The notes under the pieces are model-generated. The model made no database searches. It saw only the letters and a program-made list of their open reading frames with translations, and was not told the origin of the DNA. A program made the position numbers and the translations under genes. Shown here piece by piece: positions 1 through 10,643 of a DNA stretch of 62,202 nt (position 1 is the first letter of the stretch; each line of letters starts with the position of its first letter). The stretch covers positions 1 to 62,202 of the forward strand of contig CAZFWJ010000016.1 of assembly GCA_964522505.1 (NCBI GenBank), given 5' to 3'. This stretch comes from GYS-P2D sp964522505 (lineage in GTDB: Bacteria > Bacteroidota > Bacteroidia > Chitinophagales > Saprospiraceae).

Positions 1-2
1 CT

Positions 3-536
3 GTTGCTGATGTAAGTAAGAAAGAGGAAGTCATTTTATTTTCTGAAAAGATCAATAAGCGCTGGAATACCATAAATGCGTTAATTAATAATGCAGGGGT
101 GTTTACCCCTGGAGAGATCCTTCATGAAGATGCAGGAGCTCTTGAGCATATGATCAATACCAATCTGTACAGTGCTTATAATCTAACAAGAGCGTTAGCA
201 CCAAGGATGATTGATCAAGGAGCAGGACATATATTTAATATATGTTCAGTGGCAAGCTTATTAGCTTTGCCTGGAGGTGGCTCTTATAGCATTTCTAAAT
301 TTGCCATGCTGGGATTTTCTAAAGTACTGAGAGAAGAACTCAAGGCAAAAGGTGTTAAGGTTACTTCGGTAATGCCTGGCGCTACCTGGTCTAATAGCTG
401 GGCCGGTGTCGACTTACCTGTTAGCAGGCTCATGCAAGCTGACGACATAGCCAAACAGATATGGGCTGCGTACGATACCTCTGCTGCTGCTGTAATTGAG
501 GACATTGTCTTACGGCCTCAATTAGGCGACTTATAG
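3..536 (+). CDS. Short-chain dehydrogenase/reductase (5'-truncated)
   Basis: The gene enters from the left edge: its frame is open from base 3, so only the last 177 residues are visible. It carries the SDR hallmarks in order: NNAG near residue 31, a serine in the SVAS motif near residue 80, and the YxxxK catalytic pair (YSISK) near residue 96. The N-terminal Rossmann TGxxxGxG motif lies outside the window. These enzymes are cytoplasmic NAD(P)-dependent oxidoreductases, but the substrate cannot be read from this fragment. A GTG at base 99 falls inside the conserved NNAG-V segment and is not a real start. About 210 bases without a gene separate it from the giant surface-protein gene. Family assignment is firm. 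Confidence 0.9.
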   Translation, partial: VADVSKKEEVILFSEKINKRWNTINALINNAGVFTPGEILHEDAGALEHMINTNLYSAYNLTRALAPRMIDQGAGHIFNICSVASLLALPGGGSYSISKFAMLGFSKVLREELKAKGVKVTSVMPGATWSNSWAGVDLPVSRLMQADDIAKQIWAAYDTSAAAVIEDIVLRPQLGDL

Positions 537-606
537 TCATATTATCCAAAAAAGCAATATTTAATAATTTATTTATCAATTAATAACGTATTACAAATTA
601 TTGTAA

Positions 607-614
607 TATATTTG
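607..614 (+). promoter_or_regulatory. Candidate Bacteroidota -7 element (TAnnTTTG)
   Basis: The octamer TATATTTG matches the known Bacteroidota -7 consensus TAnnTTTG and lies 135 bases before the giant surface-protein start. I see no convincing -33 TTTG partner, and such octamers are common in AT-rich DNA, so this is only a candidate. Confidence 0.25.
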
Positions 615-748
615 ATTCATAATAGTATCCCCATCCCATTTGCAGTGCTGTCGTATGCGTCATGTATACGGAACTTTAACTATTAGTTTATACATAATTC
701 AAAAACGGAAGATTATTATTAGTGAATCTTTCGACAAGACTTTAGATA

Positions 749-3700
749 ATGAGAACTACATTACTTAACATGTCACTAACTAACCAGCCGTTGTCTTATT
801 TCTCAAGGATGGCAATGAGCGCAGTATTATTAATTACATTGATGTTTGGCCATGACATTGCCCAAGCTCAATGTGATCCAAACGACACTTCGGCACCTAC
901 AGTTATGTGTAGGGATGTCAACACTACTTTTCATCCGACTACCTGTTCAGTAGCCATTTGGCCAAAAGAAGTTGTCTTTCGTGCTTTTGACGATACAACG
1001 CCAATGGAGCACCTGAGGATAACATTCGATGCTGAAGGAAGAAGAAACAGCATAACCCTTAGAGCTGAAGATGGATTAAGACAAACCATTGATGTATACG
1101 TGACGGACTTGTGCGGTAATCAGACAATATGTCGTCCTACTGTGGATATCAATGATAATACTGGTCAATGTGTTAATAGATTTGACCTTGCTCTCCAAAA
1201 GACTATAGCCACTACTGGGCCTTTCGAACTTGGAGATACCGTTACATTTAACATTGATGTCTTCAATCAGGGATCAGATGATGCATTTAGGATACAGTTA
1301 ACTGATTTTGTGCCAGCTGGGCTTATACTAACAGATGCAGATTGGACTCTCAATGGCTCTAATGCATCACTTAATAACCCAATCGCCTCTCTGGCTGCTG
1401 GGATGTCTACAACTGTTCAAATCGACTTTGTAATATCTCCAACTTTTACAGGTACAGAAATCATTAATGTAGCTGAGATATCAGCCGCTGATGATGACAT
1501 GGATCCTAATAATTCTCCTCCACAAGATGCAGATAGTGTACCAGATGCTGTCAATGGTAATGATGCTGGTGGACAAGTAGATAGTTCGTCAGATGATGTT
1601 TTAACAGGAGATGGTTCGGGAACTCCTGGCGATACCAACGCTTCTACAGACGAGGATGATCAAGATCCTGCTAGAATTGTTATCGACAGATTTGATTTGT
1701 CAATTCAAAAATCACTAGTTACCGCTGGACCATTCGAACTGGGTGATGTGGTAACTTTCGAAATTGCTGTTACCAACGAAGGAACACTAACTGGAACCAA
1801 TATAGGTATCACTGAATTTCCTGATGCGGGTCTGAATTTCTCGAGTGCAGCGACAAGTAGCAATGTCACTGGTACTGATACTTCATATACCATTTTGAAT
1901 TTACCGGGAGGATTAACAGAAACTTTTGCCGTTTCATATACGATTGATTCAGATTTTGAAGGAGATGTATTGATGAATGTTGTAGAGATTACTTCAGACA
2001 ATGGCAATGATATAGATAGTGATCCCGATATTAGAAAAGATGATGCTGATGGATTGGATAGTACTGCAACTGGAGATGATGACGGTGGAAATGTAGGAGA
2101 GAATGATGATGATGATGAAGATATGGTGATGATCAATGTAGATCGTTATGATTTATCTATACAGAAAGCCAATTTGTCAACTGGACCATTTCAAGCTGGT
2201 GACTTACTAACTTTTGAAATAACTGTGGTTAATGAAGGTAGTCTAGACGCTGCGAACATAGGTATTACCGAATTTCCAGAGATGGGATTAATTTTTGATC
2301 AGCTTGCTGGTGCTAGCACTAATATTACTGCAGTAACTGCGTCTAATTATACAATCGGATCGTTACCAGCCGGAGAGACAGAAACCTTTTCAGTAGTCTA
2401 TCAGATCGCAAGTGATTTTGAGGGGTCGTCCTTAATGAATGTTGTGGAGATCACATCAGATGATGGTGATGATATAGATAGTAATCCAAATATCAGAAAG
2501 GATGCAGATGATGGATTAGATGGCACTGCGACAGGCGATGATGATGGTGGAAATGTAGGAGAGGCTGATGATGATGATGAGGATATGGTGATGATACCAA
2601 TCAATCGCTACGACCTGTCCATACAAAAATCTATTGTAACAGCGGGACCTTTTAATCCAGGTGATTCTATCATATTTGACATAGTAGTTACTAATGAAGG
2701 CAGTCTTGACGCGAGTAATATTGCGGTAACTGAATTCCCTGACAACGGATTAATATTTCTGGCAGTCGATGGCGCAACAAGCACAAATGTTTCTGGTACG
2801 GGCGCTAACTATACAATAACTAGTCTGCCTACTGGGGGAACCGAATTAATCAGAGTAATCTATCAGATTGATGAAAGCTTCATGGGCTCACAATTAATGA
2901 ATATTGTGGAGATCACCGCAGATGATGGTGACGACATAGATAGTAATCCAGATATTAGAAAAGATGATGATGACGGATTAGACGGAACTGCTACAGGAGA
3001 CGATGATGGCGGTAATGCTGGAGAAGCAGATGATGATGATGAGGATATGGTCATGATACCAGTAGAGCAAATATTTGATTTAGCCCTACAGAAAGTAATA
3101 GATTCAGAAGTCACTCCTGGACCATATATGGCAGGCGATACGGTAGAATTTACGATTACAGTTACGAATCAAGGTACCGTTGATGCGTTTGACATTGATA
3201 TTAGAGATATTCCTGACGCGGGATTAAGCCAACCAACGTTGACATTTGCACAGCCAAATGTATTGCCAACAGGACTACCTGATGTATTTACTATTGATTT
3301 TGTTGGAGCTGGACAGACACTAAGTTTTAACGTCCAGTCTGTCATAGACGTAAATTTTATGGGAGAATGTCTCTTTAATGTTGCAGAACTAATAGGGGCT
3401 AGTGATGTTGATGGAGGTGCTGACGCAACAGACATAGATAGTAATCCTGATGATAATGTTGCAGAAGATGATGACCAGGACCAAGCAAAGGTCACTGTAG
3501 TTCAGAATTTTGATTTAGCCTTAATAAAAATATTAGATTCTATAACTACTCCAGGTCCTTATTCAGGTGGAGATAGAGTTGAGTTTACAATTAGTGTAAT
3601 AAATCAAGGTACCATTGATGCATTTAATATAGCAGTTGAAGACAGAAACCCGGCTGGATTGAGTAGTCCGACTTTAGTCACACAGACAGGCATAAGCCAA

Positions 3701-6700
3701 ACTGGCTCGGGAACCTATTTGATTAATAATGTTGCAGCAGGTTCAAGCTTTAATTTTAATGTAGAGGCGTTCATTGATGAAGGATTTATGGATGACTGCA
3801 TCGTTAATATCGCCGAAATTACTGATGCGAGAGATGTATCTGGCACAGTAAGAACAGATACTGACAGTTCAACTGGCAATGATGATGGCAATGAAGATGA
3901 TCAGGATGATGCAAAAATAAATGTTGGTCAGGTGTTCGACTTAGCATTGATAAAAGTACTAGACACCTTAGCTACTAACAGAAGAGCAGGTCCATTTGAG
4001 CCAGGTGATCCAGTAAGATATACAGTTACTGTATTTAACCAAGGAACATTGAATGCTACAAATATTTCTATAGCAGACATGGCACCTACAGGATTATCAG
4101 TGCCAATATTAGTAGGTGGGCAAACTGGTGTAACGGGAACAGGTGCTGGGATGTTTGAAATAGCGAATCTTGGTGCTGGGATGTCATTCTCATTTGACAT
4201 ACAAGCGTTTATTGATCAGAATTTTAGTGGTGTTCAGCTACTAAACGATGCTGAAATCGTAAGTGCTCAAAACGCTGCGAATGCTCCAGATGTTGACAGT
4301 ACTCCAGGTAACGATGCGACTCCAGATGATCTTGCTAATGATAATGATACTGCAGACGTAAATGGGGGTGATGATCAAGATCCAGCTTTAATTACGGTCA
4401 ATCAGTTGTTTGATCTAGCACTACGCAAAGTTTTATCAGATGGTCAGGCAACAATTATAACGCCAGGCGAAATTGTGTCATTTGACATTCAAGTGTTCAA
4501 TCAAGGTGCTGTTCCAGCTACGAGAATAGATATCGTTGACTATGTGCCAGCTGGCCTTACTCTTATCCAAGAAAACGGATGGACTGCGGCAAATGCAAAT
4601 GGTGTTACTCGTAATAATGACATTATCCCTGGTGGTCTTGCACCTGGTGGAGTGACCACAATACAAATTAGATTCTTTGCTGACGAAAATGTATCAGGTA
4701 TCTTAGAAAATGGAGCTGAAATAGCTCGAGGAGACAATGCATTTGGAATAGCTGATTGTGATAGCAATGCTGATGCTAATGGTAATAATGATCCATTAAT
4801 CAATGATGACATAGGCTCTGGATGTGATGTGGGTAATGGAGATGAAGATGATCATGATGTTGAGCCGATTAGAATCGAACAATTTGACTTAGCACTACGA
4901 AAAACATTAGCTGCTAATCAAGGCAGAACAGTTGCGATAGGAGATACGGTAACATTTGAAATTACGGTATTTAATCAGGGGAGTCTTGCTGCCACGAGAG
5001 TAGATATTGTTGATTATGTGCCAGCTGGCCTAACGCTAATCCAAGAAAATGGATGGACAGCCTTAAACGGGCAAGATGAAACAAGAAACAATAATATTAT
5101 TCCAGCAGGTCTCCCTGCAGGACAAATGATAACTGTTCCGATAAGATTCATTGTTGATGGTGATATGGCAGGTGAGATCGTAAATATTGCTGAAATTATT
5201 AGAGCAGACAATGCGTTTGGTATTCAAGATTGTGATAGCACCGAAGACGGTAATGAGCTCAATGATGATGTCATTGATGACAATATTGGAACGGGATGTG
5301 ACACGGCGAATAACGATGAAGATGATCATGATATCGAACCAATAACGGTTGAGGTTTATGACTTGTCTATCCAGAAGGATATCATAACTCCAGGTCCTTT
5401 TGAATTAGATCAAGATGTAACATTTGAGATTACGGTTACTAATGAGGGAGATATAAATGCTGCGAATGTTGAAGTGACGGATATACCGAGCAGTGGTTTG
5501 ACCTTTGTCGGAAATGCAGGATCGAATAGTACTAACGTAGTTCCTGTAGTGGGATCTGATTTCATCTATACAATTACAAGCTTAGCTGCAGGGGCAACTG
5601 AATCATTCAGAGTTATATACAGAATAGATGCTAATTTTCAAGGAGATGTACTAATGAACGTCGTTGAAATTACAGCAGATGACGGAGTTGATATAGATAG
5701 TGATCCTACTATTGGTAAAACTGTTAGCGATGGTTTAGATGGTACAGCCGTTGGAGATGACGACGGTGGCAATGTTGATGAGTCCGATGACGACGATGAG
5801 GATATGGTTATGTTCGAAATCGGTAGAGATTATGACCTTGCTATAGACAAGCAAATCGTAACAGAAGGTCCTTTTGAGCTCGGTGAAGAGGTTACATTTT
5901 TAATCATAGTGACTAATGAAGGTCAGCTCGACGCAGAAAATGTTGGCGTAACAGATTTCCCTGATAGTGGATTTACATTTTCTGGGACTAATGCGGGCGG
6001 AAACGTTAATGTAACAGGTACAGGCAATGACTATGTTATCCTTGATTTGGATGTAGGGCAATCAGAGCAATTTGAGGTTACCTATACCATAAATGATGAT
6101 TTTGCTGGAAATCAATTAATGAATATCGTCGAGATCACAGCAGATGATGGAGATGATATAGATAGTGACCCTGATGTCAGAAAAGACACTGATGACTTAG
6201 GAGATGGAGTTCAGGATGACGATGAGGATATGGTGGTCATTACATTGGACATGTACGACCTTTCTATTCAGAAAGATATTGTTACACAAGGTCCATTTAA
6301 TCTTGGTGATCAGGTGACATTTACTATATCAGTAGTTAACGAGGGTACTCTTGACGCAGGAAACATTGAAGTAACAGATTTTCCTGATACAGATTTGACA
6401 TTTGTATCTAATAATCTTCCTACTAATGTTACAGGTAATTTATTGCAATATATCATTACAAGTCTACCTGCAGGGGCAACTGAAACATTTGATATAACCT
6501 TTCAGATATCTGATACTTCGACTGAAATCGAGTTGATGAATATCGTTGAGATTACAGCAGATGATGGAAATGATGTCGATAGTGATCCGAATATCAGGAA
6601 AGACGTTAATGATGGACTAGATGGCACCCTAAATGGTGATGATGATGGTGGTAATGCAGGAGAGACTGACGATGATGATGAAGATATGGTAATCATTCCT

Positions 6701-9226
6701 ATCGTGCAACCAGCAGAAGTCTGCCCTTGTCCAGATGAAGAATTTATAGGGCAGGCCGTGGTGACATGTTCTGCTGGAGCTTTTGGTAATAATGATGTAG
6801 CCGCAATATTAGATTTAAGACCGGCTAATTTGGCTACTCCTGGTGATGACTGGGCGGATCCGGAAACAAACGGTGCTAATGTTCTTGATATTACTAATCC
6901 GGCAACATGGACAATCCAGCAATTAGGACAAATCTATGGTACTTCCGTAGGTAACACAGATGGTAACATCTTCTTTGGAGCATCCAATGTCTATGCGTAT
7001 GATGGTGATCCATTTACGCCAATAGCTTTAGGACCTGGTGGCGAGCAAGGTATATATGCCACTAACTTTGCCAATCCTAATAATGTACAGACGCTGGTAA
7101 CAACAAGTAATAACTTTATAGCTAATCCTGTCGGAGGAACGGTTGTTTCAGGCAGATTCTTAGATACGAATCTTGCTGACAATGGACTATCCACTGGATG
7201 GGGTAATATAGCATATGACGAGTTGACAGGTACTATCTATGGGTCTAATCTCTCTGATGGTCGGATATATGTAATTGATGCTGCTACGGGTGTTATTGAG
7301 CAGGTAATTGATCCATTCCCAGCCGGCGGTGCAGGATTCTTATCTGATCCGTATCCTGCTGATCAAGTTGTCTGGGCAATCGAGATAAATGAGTGTACAC
7401 GACAGGTGTTCTTCATTCAGCAGAATGTAGCTGGTGGAGGAGAAGGCCTTGGAGATGGAGGGGGTAATAGAACTAAGAGTCTATATACTCTTGACATTAA
7501 CAATGCAAATGGAATGTTGGGTAATCAACAGTTATTCCAGACAATTAACGAAGGTACAAGAGAGAAAATAACAGATATTGATTTCAGTACAGATTGTAGT
7601 AGAATGTTGATAGGAGAGAGGGGGACAGTGCATAATTCGGGTGTTTACTTATATGAGTTAAATGGTGCTGGGAATAACTTTGGCCTCCTTACGGACGTGT
7701 CTATAGGAAGTATTGATGGCGGTGATCCTTGGGAATTTGGATTGAATAGTTCAGGTGGTGTTGCCTTTGGTTCTGATCAAGTAAGTACTGATGCAGGTAT
7801 ATGTGATACTCTAATATGGGCGATGGCTGACTGTTTAGATCCAGCATTAGTGCCAGGTGAGTGTAACTCATATGGGCCCCAGGGATCATACATTCCTTCT
7901 GGAAATATTACGGACCTAAGTGGTGACTTGAACTCTACTTCAATTTTTGCAGATATCACTCCACAATTTCAACTTGATCCACGATTCTCCAAGTTTGGAC
8001 TTGGCGATATAGAAATCTTCAATTGTTGTTGTCCTGGAATAGGTAATGCTGCTTCGGCTTTACAATCAGGACAGATAGCTGGAGCTGTTATTGGTCCAGA
8101 TGACAGAGGAGCTGTCAACTTCAACGTAACTCTTGCTGGCGAAGAGTCAGGATATGATGTAACGGATAGTGAAGGACTTTATGGATTTGAATCACTTGAG
8201 ATGAACAGATCTTATACGGTAAGCCCTAGCAAAGTAGATCATATGGTATCAGGTGTTACAACGCTTGACTTGATCTTAATTCAAAATCACATATTAGGTA
8301 CTCTTGAGATAGAAGATCCTAAGCTACTTATAGCTGCAGATATTAATAATTCAGGTACAATTAATGCACTTGATATAATTGACTTGCGTAGAGCGATACT
8401 CGGACTATCATATGTCACACCTACTGCTGAGGCTTGGAGATTTATAACTGCTGATTCAGAAGCAATGAAAGGATTTGGTGGTTCTAATTATGATGAAGAA
8501 TATCACTTTACATCTCTTGAAGAGAGTCAGTATGGTGCTGATTTCTATGCAGTCAAGGTCGGTGATGTAAATAATACATTGGCCACAGCTAAGAGTAGAA
8601 ATTCAGATTTCCAAACACTCAAGCTCAAGAAGTCACAATCTTCTATTCACATCAATACACAGCATGATTTGGACTTCAGAGGAATACAGATGTCAATTGA
8701 TCTACGTGGACAACAATTGGTTGATGTCACTTCTGATTATATAGAAATTAATGAGAGCAACTACAACATATCAGAGGGTATCTTGAGAGTTAGTTTCCAT
8801 GCTAATAGTGCTATTGAAATACAAGCTGATGCTACTATTTTAGAATTACACTTTGCAGGTCGAGCAGGTACTGTAGACCTTACTGATCATATCAATGCGG
8901 AGACCTATAATGGTGATCTGAGACCGAGTAGCATTATTTTGACTGAAGACTTTTCATTAGAGGGTTATTCATTAGGTCAGAATAATCCCAACCCAACATC
9001 AGGCATAGCAACTATAGACTTTGTTATTCCAACAGCACAAACTGTACAGATGCATTTCTATTCTCTTGATGGCAGACTTGTAGGAAGTATAGAACAAGCG
9101 TATCCTGCAGGTCGGAATACGGTTATTGTAGACGGCGAATTGATACAGCACAGTACGGGCTCAATTATTTATAAGATGATTACGGATGAGTTTGTAGACA
9201 CTAAGAACATGATTATCGTGCGATAG
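749..9226 (+). CDS. Giant DUF11-repeat surface protein with dockerin-like module and T9SS type A sorting domain
   Basis: This 2825-residue protein starts with a signal peptide (about residues 1-41, ending AQAQ) and a short Cys-containing domain to about 140. Twelve DUF11-type beta repeats follow, starting near residues 145, 315, 467, 621, 776, 921, 1063, 1221, 1379, 1537, 1695 and 1836. They are joined by Asp-rich linkers (DDDDEDM-like), which are plausible calcium sites. A unique region with a CPCPDEEF start and a Cys triplet end spans about 1985-2430. Then come a carboxypeptidase-regulatory-like segment (about 2445-2485), a dockerin-like pair of helices with Ca-loop signatures (AADINNSGTINALD, about 2500-2555), a probable cohesin-like beta domain (about 2615-2725) and a T9SS type A sorting domain (about 2740-2825, NNPNP start). 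It is predicted to be exported and anchored at the cell surface as an adhesin or stalk. It is monocistronic and followed by a strong terminator. Confidence 0.9.
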   Translation: MRTTLLNMSLTNQPLSYFSRMAMSAVLLITLMFGHDIAQAQCDPNDTSAPTVMCRDVNTTFHPTTCSVAIWPKEVVFRAFDDTTPMEHLRITFDAEGRRNSITLRAEDGLRQTIDVYVTDLCGNQTICRPTVDINDNTGQCVNRFDLALQKTIATTGPFELGDTVTFNIDVFNQGSDDAFRIQLTDFVPAGLILTDADWTLNGSNASLNNPIASLAAGMSTTVQIDFVISPTFTGTEIINVAEISAADDDMDPNNSPPQDADSVPDAVNGNDAGGQVDSSSDDVLTGDGSGTPGDTNASTDEDDQDPARIVIDRFDLSIQKSLVTAGPFELGDVVTFEIAVTNEGTLTGTNIGITEFPDAGLNFSSAATSSNVTGTDTSYTILNLPGGLTETFAVSYTIDSDFEGDVLMNVVEITSDNGNDIDSDPDIRKDDADGLDSTATGDDDGGNVGENDDDDEDMVMINVDRYDLSIQKANLSTGPFQAGDLLTFEITVVNEGSLDAANIGITEFPEMGLIFDQLAGASTNITAVTASNYTIGSLPAGETETFSVVYQIASDFEGSSLMNVVEITSDDGDDIDSNPNIRKDADDGLDGTATGDDDGGNVGEADDDDEDMVMIPINRYDLSIQKSIVTAGPFNPGDSIIFDIVVTNEGSLDASNIAVTEFPDNGLIFLAVDGATSTNVSGTGANYTITSLPTGGTELIRVIYQIDESFMGSQLMNIVEITADDGDDIDSNPDIRKDDDDGLDGTATGDDDGGNAGEADDDDEDMVMIPVEQIFDLALQKVIDSEVTPGPYMAGDTVEFTITVTNQGTVDAFDIDIRDIPDAGLSQPTLTFAQPNVLPTGLPDVFTIDFVGAGQTLSFNVQSVIDVNFMGECLFNVAELIGASDVDGGADATDIDSNPDDNVAEDDDQDQAKVTVVQNFDLALIKILDSITTPGPYSGGDRVEFTISVINQGTIDAFNIAVEDRNPAGLSSPTLVTQTGISQTGSGTYLINNVAAGSSFNFNVEAFIDEGFMDDCIVNIAEITDARDVSGTVRTDTDSSTGNDDGNEDDQDDAKINVGQVFDLALIKVLDTLATNRRAGPFEPGDPVRYTVTVFNQGTLNATNISIADMAPTGLSVPILVGGQTGVTGTGAGMFEIANLGAGMSFSFDIQAFIDQNFSGVQLLNDAEIVSAQNAANAPDVDSTPGNDATPDDLANDNDTADVNGGDDQDPALITVNQLFDLALRKVLSDGQATIITPGEIVSFDIQVFNQGAVPATRIDIVDYVPAGLTLIQENGWTAANANGVTRNNDIIPGGLAPGGVTTIQIRFFADENVSGILENGAEIARGDNAFGIADCDSNADANGNNDPLINDDIGSGCDVGNGDEDDHDVEPIRIEQFDLALRKTLAANQGRTVAIGDTVTFEITVFNQGSLAATRVDIVDYVPAGLTLIQENGWTALNGQDETRNNNIIPAGLPAGQMITVPIRFIVDGDMAGEIVNIAEIIRADNAFGIQDCDSTEDGNELNDDVIDDNIGTGCDTANNDEDDHDIEPITVEVYDLSIQKDIITPGPFELDQDVTFEITVTNEGDINAANVEVTDIPSSGLTFVGNAGSNSTNVVPVVGSDFIYTITSLAAGATESFRVIYRIDANFQGDVLMNVVEITADDGVDIDSDPTIGKTVSDGLDGTAVGDDDGGNVDESDDDDEDMVMFEIGRDYDLAIDKQIVTEGPFELGEEVTFLIIVTNEGQLDAENVGVTDFPDSGFTFSGTNAGGNVNVTGTGNDYVILDLDVGQSEQFEVTYTINDDFAGNQLMNIVEITADDGDDIDSDPDVRKDTDDLGDGVQDDDEDMVVITLDMYDLSIQKDIVTQGPFNLGDQVTFTISVVNEGTLDAGNIEVTDFPDTDLTFVSNNLPTNVTGNLLQYIITSLPAGATETFDITFQISDTSTEIELMNIVEITADDGNDVDSDPNIRKDVNDGLDGTLNGDDDGGNAGETDDDDEDMVIIPIVQPAEVCPCPDEEFIGQAVVTCSAGAFGNNDVAAILDLRPANLATPGDDWADPETNGANVLDITNPATWTIQQLGQIYGTSVGNTDGNIFFGASNVYAYDGDPFTPIALGPGGEQGIYATNFANPNNVQTLVTTSNNFIANPVGGTVVSGRFLDTNLADNGLSTGWGNIAYDELTGTIYGSNLSDGRIYVIDAATGVIEQVIDPFPAGGAGFLSDPYPADQVVWAIEINECTRQVFFIQQNVAGGGEGLGDGGGNRTKSLYTLDINNANGMLGNQQLFQTINEGTREKITDIDFSTDCSRMLIGERGTVHNSGVYLYELNGAGNNFGLLTDVSIGSIDGGDPWEFGLNSSGGVAFGSDQVSTDAGICDTLIWAMADCLDPALVPGECNSYGPQGSYIPSGNITDLSGDLNSTSIFADITPQFQLDPRFSKFGLGDIEIFNCCCPGIGNAASALQSGQIAGAVIGPDDRGAVNFNVTLAGEESGYDVTDSEGLYGFESLEMNRSYTVSPSKVDHMVSGVTTLDLILIQNHILGTLEIEDPKLLIAADINNSGTINALDIIDLRRAILGLSYVTPTAEAWRFITADSEAMKGFGGSNYDEEYHFTSLEESQYGADFYAVKVGDVNNTLATAKSRNSDFQTLKLKKSQSSIHINTQHDLDFRGIQMSIDLRGQQLVDVTSDYIEINESNYNISEGILRVSFHANSAIEIQADATILELHFAGRAGTVDLTDHINAETYNGDLRPSSIILTEDFSLEGYSLGQNNPNPTSGIATIDFVIPTAQTVQMHFYSLDGRLVGSIEQAYPAGRNTVIVDGELIQHSTGSIIYKMITDEFVDTKNMIIVR
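1181..6700 (+). repeat. Twelve tandem DUF11 coding repeats (period about 140-170 codons)
   Basis: Each unit begins with a [F/Y]DL[A/S]x[Q/R/I]K motif and ends in an acidic linker encoded by runs of GAT/GAC. By sequence the units fall into three types. Type A has DYVPAGL or DFVPAGL, type B has EFPDxGL with a DSDPDIRKD linker, and type C has a PTL signature and a DIDSN or DSSTG linker. Their order is A-BBB-CCC-AA-BBB, which suggests growth by block duplication. Units 8 and 9 share a long nearly identical segment around DYVPAGLTLIQENGW. Confidence 0.85.
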
Positions 9227-9248
9227 CAAGAATATTCAGATTTTATAG

Positions 9249-9279
9249 GGGCTCTAAATAACTTTAGAGCCCTTTTTTT
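9249..9279 (+). terminator. Rho-independent terminator after the giant surface-protein gene
   Basis: A perfect 10-bp stem (GGGCTCTAAA / TTTAGAGCCC) with a 4-base loop is followed directly by seven T. It lies 22 bases after the stop codon and isolates the gene from the ahcY operon, which starts 55 bases later. Confidence 0.95.
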
Positions 9280-9333
9280 GTGCAATTTATTGTTCTTAAT
9301 GGCATATTCGCAGAATTATTAGAATAGCATATT

Positions 9334-10623
9334 ATGTATAAAGTAAAAGATATCAATTTGGCCGAATGGGGTCGTAAAGAAATTGAATTGGCCGAGGCTG
9401 AAATGCCAGGATTAATGTCTCTAAGAGAAGAATACGGTGATACTAAACCCCTCAAAGGTGCCCGAATTGCGGGTTGTCTCCATATGACTATTCAGACTGC
9501 AGTACTAATAGAAACATTAGTAGCATTAGGTGCAGAAGTGACCTGGTCATCTTGTAATATTTTTTCCACTCAAGATCATGCTGCAGCAGCAATAGCTCAT
9601 TCGGGCGTACCGGTTTATGCTTGGAAGGGGATGTCGGAAGAAGAATTCTGGTGGGCAATTGAGCAAACTCTTTTCGATTTTGAAGGTGGCAAACCCCTCA
9701 ATATGATATTGGATGATGGCGGTGACCTTACTAATATAGTATTGGATAAGCATCCAGAGTTAGTCGCTGGGATCAAGGGACTTAGCGAGGAGACGACGAC
9801 AGGAGTACATAGACTCTATGAGCGAGAGATCGCAGGAACGTTAACGCTACCTGCCATTAACGTCAATGACTCAGTGACCAAGTCTAAGTTTGATAATAAG
9901 TATGGCTGTAAGGAATCATGCGTTGATGCAATAAGGCGTGCGACAGATATCATGATGGCTGGCAAAGTAGCCGTTGTCGCAGGATATGGCGATGTTGGTA
10001 AAGGATCTGCTGCTTCGCTACGAGGTGCAGGCTGTCGTGTAATCGTGACTGAGATAGATCCTATATGCGCCTTACAGGCAGCAATGGATGGTTATGCCGT
10101 AAAGAAAATGTCTAATGCACTTCCAGAAGCAAACATTATTGTAACAGCAACAGGCAATAAAGACGTCATCAACGAAGAGCACTTCAAGATGATGAAAGAC
10201 AAGACTATCGTTTGTAACATCGGTCACTTTGATAATGAAATCAATATGGCTTGGCTCAATAATGAGCATGGTGATAGCAAGATCGAGATTAAACCACAAG
10301 TCGATAAGTATGTCGTAGACGGGAAGGACATTATAGTACTTGCTGAAGGTAGATTAGTAAATCTCGGGTGTGCTACAGGGCACCCATCTTTTGTGATGTC
10401 TAACTCTTTTACTAATCAGACTTTGGCACAGTTGGAACTGTGGCAGAATTCAGATAAGTACGAGAATAAGGTATACACTTTGCCGAAGCATCTTGATGAA
10501 AAGGTGGCATATCTCCACCTTGATAAAATAGGAGCTGAGTTAGAAGAACTCTCTACTGAGCAAGCCGACTATATTAATGTGCCTAAAGAGGGTCCATACA
10601 AGCCAGAATATTACAGATATTAA
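9334..10623 (+). CDS. ahcY: Adenosylhomocysteinase (S-adenosyl-L-homocysteine hydrolase)
   Basis: This cytoplasmic NAD-dependent enzyme reversibly splits S-adenosylhomocysteine into adenosine and homocysteine and so removes the inhibitory product of methyl transfer. The 429 residues match the usual bacterial length. The NAD-binding segment GYGDVGKGSAASLRGAG is near residue 218, preceded by the conserved NVNDSVTKSKFDN substrate region near 170. The C-terminus KPEYYRY is the canonical family ending that contributes a Lys/Tyr to the NAD site of the neighbouring subunit. It is the first gene of an operon with metK 20 bases downstream, so the next and previous steps of the methyl cycle are co-transcribed. 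The 54-base leader between the upstream terminator and the ATG is too short for a known SAM or SAH riboswitch. Confidence 0.98.
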   Translation: MYKVKDINLAEWGRKEIELAEAEMPGLMSLREEYGDTKPLKGARIAGCLHMTIQTAVLIETLVALGAEVTWSSCNIFSTQDHAAAAIAHSGVPVYAWKGMSEEEFWWAIEQTLFDFEGGKPLNMILDDGGDLTNIVLDKHPELVAGIKGLSEETTTGVHRLYEREIAGTLTLPAINVNDSVTKSKFDNKYGCKESCVDAIRRATDIMMAGKVAVVAGYGDVGKGSAASLRGAGCRVIVTEIDPICALQAAMDGYAVKKMSNALPEANIIVTATGNKDVINEEHFKMMKDKTIVCNIGHFDNEINMAWLNNEHGDSKIEIKPQVDKYVVDGKDIIVLAEGRLVNLGCATGHPSFVMSNSFTNQTLAQLELWQNSDKYENKVYTLPKHLDEKVAYLHLDKIGAELEELSTEQADYINVPKEGPYKPEYYRY

Positions 10624-10643
10624 TCAATCATATTTCATAAGCA

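Noticed and set aside
1417..8000. Several minus-strand frames rich in Ser and Thr opposite the DUF11 repeats
   Set aside because: They mirror the Asp-rich repeats (GAT read as ATC or TCA) and recur with the repeat period, so they are shadows.
9280..9333. Possible SAM or SAH riboswitch before ahcY
   Set aside because: The leader is only about 54 bases after the terminator and shows no matching stem architecture.
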